Positions 16,160-25,549 of a stretch of 49,949 nt of DNA are shown piece by piece; positions within the stretch are counted from its first letter, which is position 1; each line of letters starts with the position of its first letter. The notes under the pieces are model-generated. The model was not told where the DNA came from, made no database searches, and was given only the letters and a program-made list of their open reading frames with translations. Source of the DNA: CAZYIW01 sp964647705 (GTDB lineage Bacteria; Pseudomonadota; Gammaproteobacteria; PS1; Pseudothioglobaceae); contig CAZYIW010000006.1 in NCBI GenBank assembly GCA_964647705.1, positions 1-49,949 of the forward strand. Direction: 5' to 3'. The translations under genes were made by a program, and so were the position numbers.

Positions 16160-16542
16160 AATAGTAGGATTCCTACAGGTCTGGCATCACTAAGCAGTAA
16201 ATTAAAACTGCGACAAGCAGAGGGGCTGTTCATGGTTTCAACGCCCAGGCCAATTTGTTGAAGTGCGATGGTTTGTTTTGCAGATAAAAAAATAGGTTTG
16301 GCTCCGGTGCCAACAATCAATAAATTAATATCGTCCTGGTTGAGCAATGGAAAAATAGATTCTGGATTAATATCCCCGGTTGTTTTAATTTGAATATTGG
16401 TATGAAAACTTTTTGAAATATAACAAGGTGTAGAGAGTTGAGTATGTGACAAAATAACTTTTTTTTCCTCTAGTGAAACAATGCTGTTTAGATTGGCTTC
16501 TTGCTCGTTAAATTCCATAGGTTTTGACTGGTTTTTTTGCAC
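16156..16542 (-). CDS. Mth938-like (AAMDC / DUF498) domain protein
   Basis: The protein has 128 residues from the first ATG, or 120 from the second ATG at 16518. It shows the Mth938 pattern: NLLIVGTGAKPIFLSAKQTIALQQIGLGVETMNSPSACRSFNLLLSD, with the family GTG, GVE.M.T/S..A and R..NLL segments. In some bacteria the fold is found with membrane or secretion genes, but no biochemical function is established. It overlaps rodA by 4 nt and is the first gene of the minus-strand cell-wall operon. It faces a Sel1-repeat gene across a 65-base divergent spacer. Confidence 0.8.
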   Translation of the reverse strand: MQKNQSKPMEFNEQEANLNSIVSLEEKKVILSHTQLSTPCYISKSFHTNIQIKTTGDINPESIFPLLNQDDINLLIVGTGAKPIFLSAKQTIALQQIGLGVETMNSPSACRSFNLLLSDARPVGILLL

Positions 16543-16607
16543 ACTAGACTCACATTATATCAGTGTAAAATGCATACAGATATTTAACACTGATTCAGAA
16601 AAAATTT

Positions 16608-17060
16608 ATGTCTAATCAACAAGAAACTGATACATTTGAAGCCGACTTGTCTAGCGGCGTTGCTGCCTTTGACAGTAAAAATTTTTCTATGGCTTATCAG
16701 CTACTTTTGCCCTTGGCAAATAAAGGTAATGCAGAGGCGCAGTGGCGTATCGGCATGATGCAAATGAACGGCTTAGGTATGGTTGAGAATCAAGCACTGG
16801 GTTTTGAAAATTTTATCAAAGCTGCTAAACAGCAACATGCTTTTGCCCACCACATGATTGGCGTGGCTTATATGGCAGGAGAAGGGGTTGAAAAAGATAT
16901 TTTAAAAGCCATTGAGTGGTTTGAGAAGGCGGCTGAATTTAGCATCCCAGGGCCGATGTACACATTGGGCATGATTTATGAAGACGGTAAAGATGTTAAG
17001 CAAGATCTTGATAAAGCGCAATACTGGTATGACAAAGCCTCTAAATTAAACACACCGTGA
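16608..17060 (+). CDS. Sel1-repeat (TPR-like) protein
   Basis: The 150-residue protein has no signal peptide and consists of three Sel1-like helical repeats, visible at about 45-78 (GNAEAQWRIGMMQMNGLG), 80-115 (HAFAHHMIGVAYMAGEGV) and 116-148 (PGPMYTLGMIYEDGKDV). Such repeats form a right-handed superhelix for protein binding. The partner is unknown. The stop overlaps the gltX start as GTGA, so it is translationally coupled to glutamyl-tRNA synthetase. That is a gene pairing, not proof of a shared role. Confidence 0.85.
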   Translation: MSNQQETDTFEADLSSGVAAFDSKNFSMAYQLLLPLANKGNAEAQWRIGMMQMNGLGMVENQALGFENFIKAAKQQHAFAHHMIGVAYMAGEGVEKDILKAIEWFEKAAEFSIPGPMYTLGMIYEDGKDVKQDLDKAQYWYDKASKLNTP

Positions 17061-18430
17061 AATCTAGATTTGCCCCTTCACCCACTGGATACTTACATAT
17101 TGGTGGTGCAAGAACCGCATTGTTTGCTTGGGCATGGGCCAAAAAAAATCAAGGAAAATTTATTCTGCGTATTGAAGATACTGATCGTCAGAGATCTACG
17201 CAAGTATCGATTGATGCGATTCTACAGGGTATGGACTGGTTAGGGCTAGATTACGATGAAGGCCCATACTACCAAACTGATAACTTTGATCGTTACCAAA
17301 GCGTTATCGAGCAGTTGTTAAAAGAAGATAAAGCCTATTATTGTGATTGCTCAGAACAACGATTACAAAATTTGCGTGAAGAGTGCATGGCCAAGGGTAA
17401 AAAACCCAAATATGATGGTTGTTGCCGAGAAAAGAAACTTTCTCAAGGCGTGGTTAGGTTTCGTAATCCAGACCAGGGTAAGGTTGATTTTGATGATTTG
17501 GTGCGTGGCAGAATCACCATCGCTAATAGTGAACTGGACGATTTAATTATCGCTCGTAGCGACGGGACACCAACTTATAATTTAACCGTGGTTGTGGATG
17601 ATCATGAAATGGGAATCGATTGTGTGATTCGAGGAGACGACCATATTAACAACACCCCAAGACAAATCAACTTGTATCAGGCACTGGGTTGGGAATTACC
17701 AGATTTTGCCCATTTGCCAATGATTTTAGGAGCAGATGGTGCGCGTTTGTCTAAGCGTCATGGGGCAGTTAGTGTGATGGCCTATCGTGATAAAGGCTAT
17801 TTGCCTGAGGCATTGGTTAACTATTTAGTGCGTCTTGGTTGGTCACACGGTGATCAAGAGATTTTCTCTAGAGATGAAATAATAGAAAAATTTAATCTTA
17901 AAGATGTCAATAAGGCCCCCGCAAGTTTTAATCAAGAAAAGCTGTTGTGGCTTAACCAACACTATATTCAACAAGCCAACGTCAAAGACTTAATAATACA
18001 ATTGGACTGGCACTTAAAAGAGCAAAAAATCAATACTGAACACGGACCACCAATAGATAGGGTAGTGGCCAATCTTCAAACACGGTGTAAAACGTTAATC
18101 GAAATGACGAACAGCATGCGCATGTTTTATCAAGATTTTGACAGTTTTGATGAAAAACTGGCGAAAAAACATTTTAAAGAGCCAGTTGTTTTACAAACAT
18201 TACTGGCTAAACTTAAGTCACTAGAGCTTTGGCAAGCAGAAAAAATTAAAGATTGCATCAAGCAAGTTTGCACTGAATTAGACGTAGGTTTTGGCAAAGT
18301 AGGGCAACCATTCCGCTTAGCACTTAGTGGTGATGGTAATGCCGGTAATATTGATGCAGTGGCTGAGCTACTTGGTCGCGAAAAAACTTTGCAAAGAGTA
18401 AAACTCGCCCTTGACACTAATACCAAGTAG
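17057..18430 (+). CDS. gltX: Glutamyl-tRNA synthetase
   Basis: This class I synthetase charges tRNA-Glu. The 457-residue protein has the start RFAPSPTGYLHIGGARTALF (HIGH motif HIGG, 14-17), RIEDTD, a cysteine cluster Cys96, Cys98, Cys122 and Cys123 that corresponds to the zinc site of the E. coli enzyme, and the KMSKS-type LSKRHGA. The C-terminal segment GQPFRLALSG is typical. The start codon is GTG, overlapping the stop of the Sel1 gene; the first residues match the family with no extension. glnD follows after 28 bases. Confidence 0.97.
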   Translation: MKSRFAPSPTGYLHIGGARTALFAWAWAKKNQGKFILRIEDTDRQRSTQVSIDAILQGMDWLGLDYDEGPYYQTDNFDRYQSVIEQLLKEDKAYYCDCSEQRLQNLREECMAKGKKPKYDGCCREKKLSQGVVRFRNPDQGKVDFDDLVRGRITIANSELDDLIIARSDGTPTYNLTVVVDDHEMGIDCVIRGDDHINNTPRQINLYQALGWELPDFAHLPMILGADGARLSKRHGAVSVMAYRDKGYLPEALVNYLVRLGWSHGDQEIFSRDEIIEKFNLKDVNKAPASFNQEKLLWLNQHYIQQANVKDLIIQLDWHLKEQKINTEHGPPIDRVVANLQTRCKTLIEMTNSMRMFYQDFDSFDEKLAKKHFKEPVVLQTLLAKLKSLELWQAEKIKDCIKQVCTELDVGFGKVGQPFRLALSGDGNAGNIDAVAELLGREKTLQRVKLALDTNTK

Positions 18431-18458
18431 CTCGGCGAATCGGTTATCATTCTAGCTT

Positions 18459-20975
18459 ATGCATTTAAAAGAGTATAAGCAACGATATCAAAAGCTTCAA
18501 CAATCCTTAAAGGAGGATTTTCTCAATGAGCCAAAATCGGTTGAACTGTTGGTTCATAGACGTAGTCAAAAAGTTGATCAATTGCTCGGCGATATTTGGC
18601 AAGATTTCAACTTAGATTCTTCATTATCTCTAGTAGCTGTAGGTGGCTATGGCCGTTCAGAGCTTCACCTGTATTCAGATATTGATCTATTGATACTTAT
18701 CCCTAGCAACACTCATAAAAAGCATCAACACGCAATCGGTGATTTTTTGACTTTTTTGTGGGATATTGGCCTAGAAGTTGGGCATGCCACCAGGGATATT
18801 CAGGATTGTTCTGTTGAAATTAAAGATTTGAGTGTGGTGACAAACCTACTAGAGTCTAGATTATTGATTGGTAATAACGATTTATTTTTGCAGATGAAGT
18901 CGATGATTAAGCTCAGTGATTGGTCAACGCAATCTTTTTTTATTGAAAAACAAAAAGAACAGCATAATAGGCATCTTAATTTTTCAAATACTGCCTATAA
19001 CTTAGAGCCTAACTTAAAAGAAAGCCCAGGAGGGCTACGAGATATTCAAACCGTGACTTGGGTAGCCAAGTGGTATTTTGACGTGAATTTGTTATTTGAT
19101 CTGGTTGGCAAAGGTTATCTAGACAGCAGTGAATATGAACTACTCAAACAAGGGCAATTATTTTTATGGAAAGTGCGTTTTGCACTCCATGTTATTGCCG
19201 AGCGAAGGGAAGACCGTCTGTCCTTCCAGTATCAAAAACAAGTAGCAAGTGTATTGGGATATAAAGACAATGCCGCCATAGCAGTTGAACAATTAATGAA
19301 AGATTATTATCAAACGGTAACCAAAGTATCGCGCCTTAATGACATTCTTTTGCAGTTGTTAGAAGATCGGGTTTTGCACACTCAAATACTTAACACCCGG
19401 TTTTTGATTAATTACGGTTATATAAAAGCAAATAATGAGAAAGTTTTTGTTGAAAACCCTTCAGCGCTAATAGAGATTTTTTTGCTCATTGCTAAGAATA
19501 ACTATATTCGTGGTATCAGTGCCTCAACCTTAAGGCAAATACAGCATGATATTAAACTTATTGATGAGTCTTATCATAAGAAAAGAGTTAATAACCGTTT
19601 GTTTATTGAACTTTTACAGCAAAAACAAGGGGTTAATAAAGCACTAAAGTTAATGAATCGCTACGGCGTATTAGAACGCTACATTCCGGCTTTTGGCAAA
19701 ATTACTGGACTGATGCAATTTGACCTTTTCCATGTCTATACCGTTGATCAGCACACGTTATTCGTTATACGTAATTTAAGGCGTTTTTTTGTCGCAGAAT
19801 TTAAAAAAGAGTTTGAGCTTTGTAGTCAGATTGCCACCGGCATTAAAAAACCAGAGTTGTTGTTTATTGCTGCGTTATTTCATGATATTGCAAAAGGGAG
19901 AAATGGTGATCATGCTCAACTAGGCGCAAAAGATGCGCTTAATTTTTGCAACGATCACCAGATTAAAACTGAGGATGCAAATTTGGTATCTGGCCTAGTT
20001 AAACACCATTTGCTAATGTCCCAAACAGCGCAAAAAGAAAATGTTGATGATACAGATGTGATAGACAAATTTAGCCAAACCATAGGCTCTAAAGAATTCT
20101 TAGATTATTTATATCTGCTCACTGTGGCTGATATCAGAGCGACAAAACAAGATTTATGGAACGATTGGAAAGATGCTTTACTCAAAAAACTATACTACAA
20201 CAGTAAAAATCACTTAGAAAGTGGGCAGCCTGAGCCGCCTAGTATCAGCGAACAAGTCAATAAAATTCATCATCTGTTGATTGAAAAGCTAGACATTTTA
20301 GGCTGCTCTGCCGATGAGTTTGAAAAGATACTAAAAACGCTACCTAAAGATTATTTTTTGCGATATGAGCTAAATGATATTATTTGGCATCTAGGCTTGG
20401 TCATGCAAAATCAAGATTTGACTATTGCTGCTTGGTCTAAAGTCTCGGAGTATGGTGTGGTTGATATTTTTATCTACGGGCAAGATTCTAAAGGTTTGTT
20501 CTTCAGAATTGTGAGTATTATTGAGCGCTTAGGTCTAAATGTGGTTGATGCAAAAATTCTCACAACCAAGGATTCTAAAGTGTTTAATACTGTTACAATC
20601 TTGCAATCTGAGGCTTTAAAACACATTGATATTGCTCAAGAAGTGACGACAGAATTACAAAAAAGCCTCACTGATATTAAAGAAGTTGGTGCGAAACCAG
20701 CCCATCGGCATTTTGACCATCAGATAAAAATTGATTTTTCTATTAATAAGAAATGGAATCTCACTCAGCTATCAGTCAATGTAATTGATAAACAAGGTAT
20801 ATTGTCGAATATTGCCTATGTTTTTTATCAATTGGATATACGTCTGGTCAATGCAAGGATTGCCACATTTGGTGAGAGAGTAGAAGATGTATTTTTTATT
20901 AGTAACAAAGAACAAAGACCTTTGAGCAGGCAACAAGAAAAAACACTTAAAAGCGCACTTGAGGAAAGATTATAA
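18459..20975 (+). CDS. glnD: PII protein uridylyltransferase / uridylyl-removing enzyme
   Basis: GlnD senses glutamine and adds or removes UMP on PII proteins to control nitrogen assimilation. The 838-residue protein is somewhat short for the family (about 860-900). The nucleotidyltransferase motif GGYGRSELHLYSDIDLLIL starts at residue 62. The HD hydrolase motif is FHDIAKGRNGDHAQLGA (His475, Asp476). Two C-terminal ACT domains follow (from about 675 and 775). It sits between gltX and trxA. No PII gene is in the window. Confidence 0.97.
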   Translation: MHLKEYKQRYQKLQQSLKEDFLNEPKSVELLVHRRSQKVDQLLGDIWQDFNLDSSLSLVAVGGYGRSELHLYSDIDLLILIPSNTHKKHQHAIGDFLTFLWDIGLEVGHATRDIQDCSVEIKDLSVVTNLLESRLLIGNNDLFLQMKSMIKLSDWSTQSFFIEKQKEQHNRHLNFSNTAYNLEPNLKESPGGLRDIQTVTWVAKWYFDVNLLFDLVGKGYLDSSEYELLKQGQLFLWKVRFALHVIAERREDRLSFQYQKQVASVLGYKDNAAIAVEQLMKDYYQTVTKVSRLNDILLQLLEDRVLHTQILNTRFLINYGYIKANNEKVFVENPSALIEIFLLIAKNNYIRGISASTLRQIQHDIKLIDESYHKKRVNNRLFIELLQQKQGVNKALKLMNRYGVLERYIPAFGKITGLMQFDLFHVYTVDQHTLFVIRNLRRFFVAEFKKEFELCSQIATGIKKPELLFIAALFHDIAKGRNGDHAQLGAKDALNFCNDHQIKTEDANLVSGLVKHHLLMSQTAQKENVDDTDVIDKFSQTIGSKEFLDYLYLLTVADIRATKQDLWNDWKDALLKKLYYNSKNHLESGQPEPPSISEQVNKIHHLLIEKLDILGCSADEFEKILKTLPKDYFLRYELNDIIWHLGLVMQNQDLTIAAWSKVSEYGVVDIFIYGQDSKGLFFRIVSIIERLGLNVVDAKILTTKDSKVFNTVTILQSEALKHIDIAQEVTTELQKSLTDIKEVGAKPAHRHFDHQIKIDFSINKKWNLTQLSVNVIDKQGILSNIAYVFYQLDIRLVNARIATFGERVEDVFFISNKEQRPLSRQQEKTLKSALEERL

Positions 20976-21000
20976 AAAAACAACACAAAAACTAAAACCT

Positions 21001-21035
21001 TGATATAATGCACTCCTACAGCAGTTCTGTTGTAG
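21001..21035 (+). promoter_or_regulatory. Extended -10 promoter and leader hairpin of trxA
   Basis: TGATATAAT at 21001-21009 is a perfect extended -10. No -35 match is seen at the right spacing, which fits this promoter class. The start site would fall near 21016, exactly where CTACAGCAG and CTGTTGTAG (21016-21035) can fold into a stem of about 8-9 bp. The mRNA would then begin with a 5'-terminal hairpin, a feature known to slow RNA decay from the 5' end. Confidence 0.55.
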
Positions 21036-21071
21036 CTTAATCCCGATTCAGGAAAATATAATCAAATAAAT

Positions 21072-21398
21072 ATGAACGATAAAATTAAACTAGTTAGTGA
21101 CGATTCTTTTGAGCAAGATGTTATTCAATCCACACATACAGTATTGGTCGATTTTTGGGCTGAGTGGTGTGGCCCTTGTAAAGCCATAGCCCCAGTTTTG
21201 GATGAGATTGCCGATGAATACGATGGCAAAGTAGTAATTGCTAAGTTAAATGTGGATGAAAACAATCAAACACCGCCTAAATATGGAATTCGTGGCATTC
21301 CAACGATGTTGTTATTCAAAGACGGTGCGGTTGTGGCAACCAAAGTCGGCGCACTTTCTAAAGCAGAACTGTCTACTTTTATTGATGCAAACATCTAA
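21072..21398 (+). CDS. trxA: Thioredoxin 1
   Basis: The 108-residue cytosolic disulfide reductase has active site WCGPC at residues 32-36 in VDFWAEWCGPCKAIAP, the cis-proline region GIRGIPTMLLFKDG, and the family length. Thioredoxin supplies electrons to ribonucleotide reductase, sulfur-assimilation enzymes and peroxidases. It has its own extended -10 promoter and is followed after 111 bases by rho, the same trxA-rho order as in E. coli. Confidence 0.97.
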   Translation: MNDKIKLVSDDSFEQDVIQSTHTVLVDFWAEWCGPCKAIAPVLDEIADEYDGKVVIAKLNVDENNQTPPKYGIRGIPTMLLFKDGAVVATKVGALSKAELSTFIDANI

Positions 21399-21509
21399 CT
21401 AACATTTTTTTAGGACTTTAATATTAATACTTTTTAAATCGTGCTCAGCACAATCAAAATCATCTACTTTGGCTGATTTTCTCTCTATTTACAAATTGGA
21501 TAAAAATTC

Positions 21510-22772
21510 ATGAAACTTTCAGAACTTAAAGGCTCTACACCTGCACAACTATTAGAATTAGCGCAATCATTAGGTATAGAGAATATTTCACGTGCTAAAA
21601 AACAAACCCTAATTTTTTCAATATTAAAAGCCAAAGCTTCAAATGATGAAGAGGTTGTTGGTGATGGTATTTTAGATGTCTTACAAGAGGGTTACGGTTT
21701 CTTAAGATCTAGTGATGATTCTTATGTTTCAGGACCTGATGATATCTACGTTTCTCCCAACCAAATTAGACGTTTTAACTTATCCACTGGTGACTTTGTT
21801 TCCGGAAAGATTAGGGCGCCCAAAAAAGGAGAAAAATATTTCGCACTGGTTAAAGTTGATGAAGTTAATGGCGAGAATCCTGACAGTATTAAAAACAGAA
21901 TACCTTTTGCCTCGCTAACGCCACTGCATCCAAACGAGCGATTGAATTTAGAATTGGGTAATGGCGGCACAGAAGACATTACTGCTCGTGTAATTGATTT
22001 GGTAGCACCATTTGGTAAAGGACAAAGAGGCCTTTTGGTTGCCCCACCTAAGGCAGGTAAAACCATGATTATGCAAAATGTGGCGGCATCTTTGGCGGTT
22101 AACCATCCTGAGTGCGAACTTATCGTACTATTGATTGATGAGCGCCCAGAAGAGGTCACTGAGATGGAGCGTACCGTTCGTGGTGAAGTGGTGGCTTCAA
22201 CTTTTGACGAACCAGCTAAACGTCACGTTCAGGTTGCAGAGATTGTGATTGAAAAAGCCAAACGTCACGCAGAGCATGGAAAAGATGTGGTTATCCTTCT
22301 AGACTCTATTACACGCCTAGCACGAGCTTATAATACTGTTGCACCTTCTTCAGGCAAGGTCTTAACCGGTGGTGTTGATGCCAATGCATTGCAACGCCCA
22401 AAACGATTTTTCGGTGCGGCCAGAAACATCGAAAATGGTGGCAGTATTACAATTATTGCCACAGCGCTAATTGATACTGGATCAAAGATGGATGAAGTGA
22501 TTTATCAAGAGTTTAAGGGAACAGGTAATATGGAGTTACACCTCGAGCGACGATTGAGTGAAAAACGCATCTTCCCAGCAATTAATATCAACGCTTCTGG
22601 CACGCGTCGCGAAGAGTTAATTACCCAAGAAAAAGAGTTGCAGAAGATGTGGATTTTAAGAAAGATTCTTCATCCAATGGATACAGTTGAAGCAGCCGAA
22701 TTTTTGATCGATCGCTTAAAACTCACTAAAACCAACGACGAGTTCTTTGCGTCCATGTCTCAGAAAAAATAA
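21510..22772 (+). CDS. rho: Transcription termination factor Rho
   Basis: This hexameric RNA helicase ends transcription of unstructured, C-rich RNA. The 420-residue protein has the N-terminal helix bundle (MKLSELKGSTPAQLLELAQ), the RNA-binding cold-shock-like domain with GYGFLRS, Walker A PPKAGKT (179-185), Walker B VVILLDSITRLARAYN, the Q-loop/R-loop segments and the GSKMDE region. Length matches E. coli Rho (419). Its 111-base leader contains small inverted repeats (AAAATCA/TGATTTT) but no clear terminator; rho leaders are often autoregulated. A Rof-like inhibitor is encoded at 5505-5729. Confidence 0.98.
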   Translation: MKLSELKGSTPAQLLELAQSLGIENISRAKKQTLIFSILKAKASNDEEVVGDGILDVLQEGYGFLRSSDDSYVSGPDDIYVSPNQIRRFNLSTGDFVSGKIRAPKKGEKYFALVKVDEVNGENPDSIKNRIPFASLTPLHPNERLNLELGNGGTEDITARVIDLVAPFGKGQRGLLVAPPKAGKTMIMQNVAASLAVNHPECELIVLLIDERPEEVTEMERTVRGEVVASTFDEPAKRHVQVAEIVIEKAKRHAEHGKDVVILLDSITRLARAYNTVAPSSGKVLTGGVDANALQRPKRFFGAARNIENGGSITIIATALIDTGSKMDEVIYQEFKGTGNMELHLERRLSEKRIFPAININASGTRREELITQEKELQKMWILRKILHPMDTVEAAEFLIDRLKLTKTNDEFFASMSQKK

Positions 22773-22810
22773 ACCGAAATTCAAGGCTCCTTTCGTTTTA
22801 TACTTAGCGA

Positions 22811-23986
22811 ATGGTTTTGCCGTCAATCATAAACAGTTTACTTAGATCTCAAAATACCATCATTGCAAAGTATTTGATACGCAATGTTTTGGTGTTGTTA
22901 TTTGCCGTTTTTGTTGTTATTGGACTTGTGGTATTTGGTAATCAGTTGGTTTTGGTGGTCAAAGAAAGCCTTAAACAAGGTATACCGGTTGCAGATCTGC
23001 TACCACTCATTGGCTTTAAGATGATTCGTGACGTACCACTGATTCTCTCTTTATCACTTTTTTTGGCAGTTATATTAACAATCAGCCGACTCTACAAAAG
23101 CTCTGAAGCGATTGTTATGAATTCTTTGGGTATTGGTGATAAGCACTTAATGTGGTTTATTCAGCCAATTGCTATATTTATTTTTATATTTATTCTGTTT
23201 TTATCAACTTATGCAGTGCCATGGTCTAAACAACAACGCTCAATGATTATGGATCGCACAGAAAATGCTTCTGAGTTTTCTTTTATTAAGCAAGGTGAAT
23301 TTCAAGAATTTAAAAATGGTGACATTGTTTTTTATGCTTCCAAAGTTTCAAATACTAATGAGCAAAACCAGCAAGAAATGGAAGACATTTTTATTTACGC
23401 CAAAACAACAAAAGATGAGCCGATAATTACTTTAGCAACTCAAGCGGAAAAATATACCGATGTTTCTACCCAAAGTGTTTATTTAAGGCTTAAGGATGGT
23501 AAGCGTTATCATGGTTTTCCTACCGATGTTAATAAAAAAATTCTTGATTTTAACCTTTATGATTTACAAATTATTGATGGTGAAATACAAAAATCCAACA
23601 ACACTTTTACAAAAACCGAGTCTAAATCTACTTTTGAGTTATTTAAATCTGAAAAAAACGAGGATATTGCAGAATGGCAATGGCGTTTATCACAGCCACT
23701 GAGTATTTTGATACTTTCCACCTTGGGCGTGTTATTGGGCAAAGCTTCACCCAGAGGCGGTAAAAATTTAGGCGTATTGATTGGAGTGGTTGTATTTATC
23801 TTATATAACAATGCATTACTTATTGCTAAAACAGATCTAGAGCATGGCAATATTTCCGCGTTTCTAGGGCTTTGGTGGGTTCATTTATTGGTCATGATTG
23901 TGATTTTTATTTTCTATTTCTATAGACATAGGAAATTTGCTCAATATATTGATAAAATAGGCGATTATTTTTCAAAACGCTCTTGA
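22811..23986 (+). CDS. lptF: LPS export permease LptF
   Basis: The 391-residue inner-membrane protein has two transmembrane helix groups at each end (about 20-130 and 290-375) around a periplasmic beta-jellyroll-like region, the YjgP/YjgQ architecture. Hallmarks are AKYLIRNVLVLLFAV at the start, the LSLSLFLAVILTISRLYKSSE coupling-helix region and GVLLGKASPRGGKNLGV. LptF and LptG form the heteromeric permease of the LptB2FGC extractor that passes LPS to the bridge ending in LptD. The first 17 residues precede the usual family start. lptG is not adjacent, and queF follows after 9 bases. Confidence 0.9.
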   Translation: MVLPSIINSLLRSQNTIIAKYLIRNVLVLLFAVFVVIGLVVFGNQLVLVVKESLKQGIPVADLLPLIGFKMIRDVPLILSLSLFLAVILTISRLYKSSEAIVMNSLGIGDKHLMWFIQPIAIFIFIFILFLSTYAVPWSKQQRSMIMDRTENASEFSFIKQGEFQEFKNGDIVFYASKVSNTNEQNQQEMEDIFIYAKTTKDEPIITLATQAEKYTDVSTQSVYLRLKDGKRYHGFPTDVNKKILDFNLYDLQIIDGEIQKSNNTFTKTESKSTFELFKSEKNEDIAEWQWRLSQPLSILILSTLGVLLGKASPRGGKNLGVLIGVVVFILYNNALLIAKTDLEHGNISAFLGLWWVHLLVMIVIFIFYFYRHRKFAQYIDKIGDYFSKRS

Positions 23987-23995
23987 GTCTTTCAA

Positions 23996-24385
23996 ATGTC
24001 TTCCCAACCCAGTAAAAAATTAGAAGTTTTCGACAATCCAAACCCTGAACGTGATTTTGTTATAAACATTGACATGCCAGAGTTTACTTGTTTGTGCCCG
24101 AAAACAGGACAACCAGATTTTGCCACCCTACATTTGTCTTATATTGCCAATCACCACTGTGTTGAGCTTAAATCGCTAAAGATGTATATTTGGTCATATC
24201 GCGACGAAGGCGCTTTTCACGAGGCGGTAACCAATCAAATACTTAATGATTTGGTCAAGGCCTGCAATCCGAGATTTATGCGCCTTAAAGCCATATTTAA
24301 TGTGCGTGGTGGTATTTATACAACGGTTATTGCTGAACACAAAAGCGTTGATTGGGAACCTCATCCCGTGGTTAATATAGACTAG
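23996..24385 (+). CDS. queF: NADPH-dependent 7-cyano-7-deazaguanine reductase (short type)
   Basis: QueF reduces preQ0 to preQ1 in queuosine biosynthesis. The 129-residue protein is the short unimodular (YkvM-like) type. It has the catalytic cysteine in FTCLCPKTGQPDFATLHLSY, the VELKSLKMYIWSYRDEGAFHE motif with the substrate-binding Glu and the conserved His, and the RGGIYTTV end. The surrounding genes (lptF, pcnB) are unrelated in function. Confidence 0.95.
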   Translation: MSSQPSKKLEVFDNPNPERDFVINIDMPEFTCLCPKTGQPDFATLHLSYIANHHCVELKSLKMYIWSYRDEGAFHEAVTNQILNDLVKACNPRFMRLKAIFNVRGGIYTTVIAEHKSVDWEPHPVVNID

Positions 24386-24409
24386 CTTGATTAACGCAAT
24401 TCCATATCT

Positions 24410-25549
24410 ATGAAACCAATTCGTCAAAACGTTAAGTTTGACAAAAAATTATTGGATAAAGATGCATTTAGGGTTATTAAAATCTTAAATAAGTCATCTT
24501 TTGAGGCATATTTAGTAGGTGGCTGTGTAAGAGATCTACTGCTAGGTCTAAAGCCAAAGGATTTTGACATTGTTACTGATGCCACCCCAGAGCAAATACA
24601 CCAGCTATTTAAACGCTCTCGAATTATTGGTCGGCGCTTTAGATTGGTGCATGTCATGTTTTCAAATCGAAAGTTTTTAGAAGTGGCAACATTCAGAGCA
24701 GGGCTGGTCAAAACTGCAAAAAATGGTGTGATTATTCGAGATAATCGCTATGGCACGATGCAAGAAGATGTGGTGCGAAGAGATTTTGGCATCAATGCAT
24801 TGTATTACGATGTTATTCATCATCAGGTTATTGATTATGTCTCGGGGTTGGAAGACATCAAACAAAGAATGATTCATATGATAGGCGATCCGAATGTGCG
24901 TTTTGAACAAGATCCAGTCAGAATGATCAGAGCGGTTCGTTTTCAAGCCAAGCTTAATGCCACGCTTAGTAAAGAAGTTGAAAATGCCATTCACCAAAAT
25001 GCTGCACTAATGAAAAATGTATCCCCCGCACGTTTATATGAAGAGTGTATTAAATTGTTTCATAATGACTTTTCAGCTGAAGTTTTTCAACAATTGGAAC
25101 ATTTTGGGTTGCTTAAATATTTATTTGCAAATACCCAGCGAACTGATTTTATTGACAAGGCGCTAGAAAATACATCTAAACGTATTCGTCAAGGGAAATC
25201 TGTTACGCCTGCATTTATATTCGCGGTATTCTTATGGCAAGATCAAAACAGGCGTTTTGACAAAATTAAGCAAAAGAAAAAGTCCTCTTATATAGCCATG
25301 TCTGAGGCCTGTGAGTTAAGTATCAAACAACAAATTCGTCAAACTTCTCTACCAAAATGGTTGACTAAACGTGTTAAAGAAGTTTGGCTTATGCAACCTA
25401 AGTTAGAGCGTAAACAAACAAAAAAAGTCAAACAGATAATGGCCAATCCTCGATTTAGAATGGCCTATGATTTCTTATTACTGCGCTCGAAAAGCATCAA
25501 TCCAGAGCTAAAAACAGTGGCTAAATTTTGGACTGAAGCACAAAAATGA
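24410..25549 (+). CDS. pcnB: Poly(A) polymerase I
   Basis: PcnB adds 3' poly(A) tails that promote RNA decay. The 379-residue protein has the class II nucleotidyltransferase head with GGCVRD (37-42) and the DFD metal-binding pair (Asp51, Asp53). The signature GRRFRLVHV (74-82) separates bacterial poly(A) polymerases from CCA-adding enzymes. RNA-binding and neck domains follow (EQDPVRMIRAVRFQAKL). It is shorter than the E. coli enzyme (about 450-460) and lacks a long basic tail, although the C-terminal part is still Lys/Arg-rich. The next gene overlaps by 4 nt (ATGA). Confidence 0.9.
   Translation: MKPIRQNVKFDKKLLDKDAFRVIKILNKSSFEAYLVGGCVRDLLLGLKPKDFDIVTDATPEQIHQLFKRSRIIGRRFRLVHVMFSNRKFLEVATFRAGLVKTAKNGVIIRDNRYGTMQEDVVRRDFGINALYYDVIHHQVIDYVSGLEDIKQRMIHMIGDPNVRFEQDPVRMIRAVRFQAKLNATLSKEVENAIHQNAALMKNVSPARLYEECIKLFHNDFSAEVFQQLEHFGLLKYLFANTQRTDFIDKALENTSKRIRQGKSVTPAFIFAVFLWQDQNRRFDKIKQKKKSSYIAMSEACELSIKQQIRQTSLPKWLTKRVKEVWLMQPKLERKQTKKVKQIMANPRFRMAYDFLLLRSKSINPELKTVAKFWTEAQK

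Noticed and set aside
21746..22159. 137-codon open frame antisense to rho
   Set aside because: This is a shadow of the highly conserved Rho coding sequence with a low-complexity Ser/Leu-rich translation and no signals of its own.
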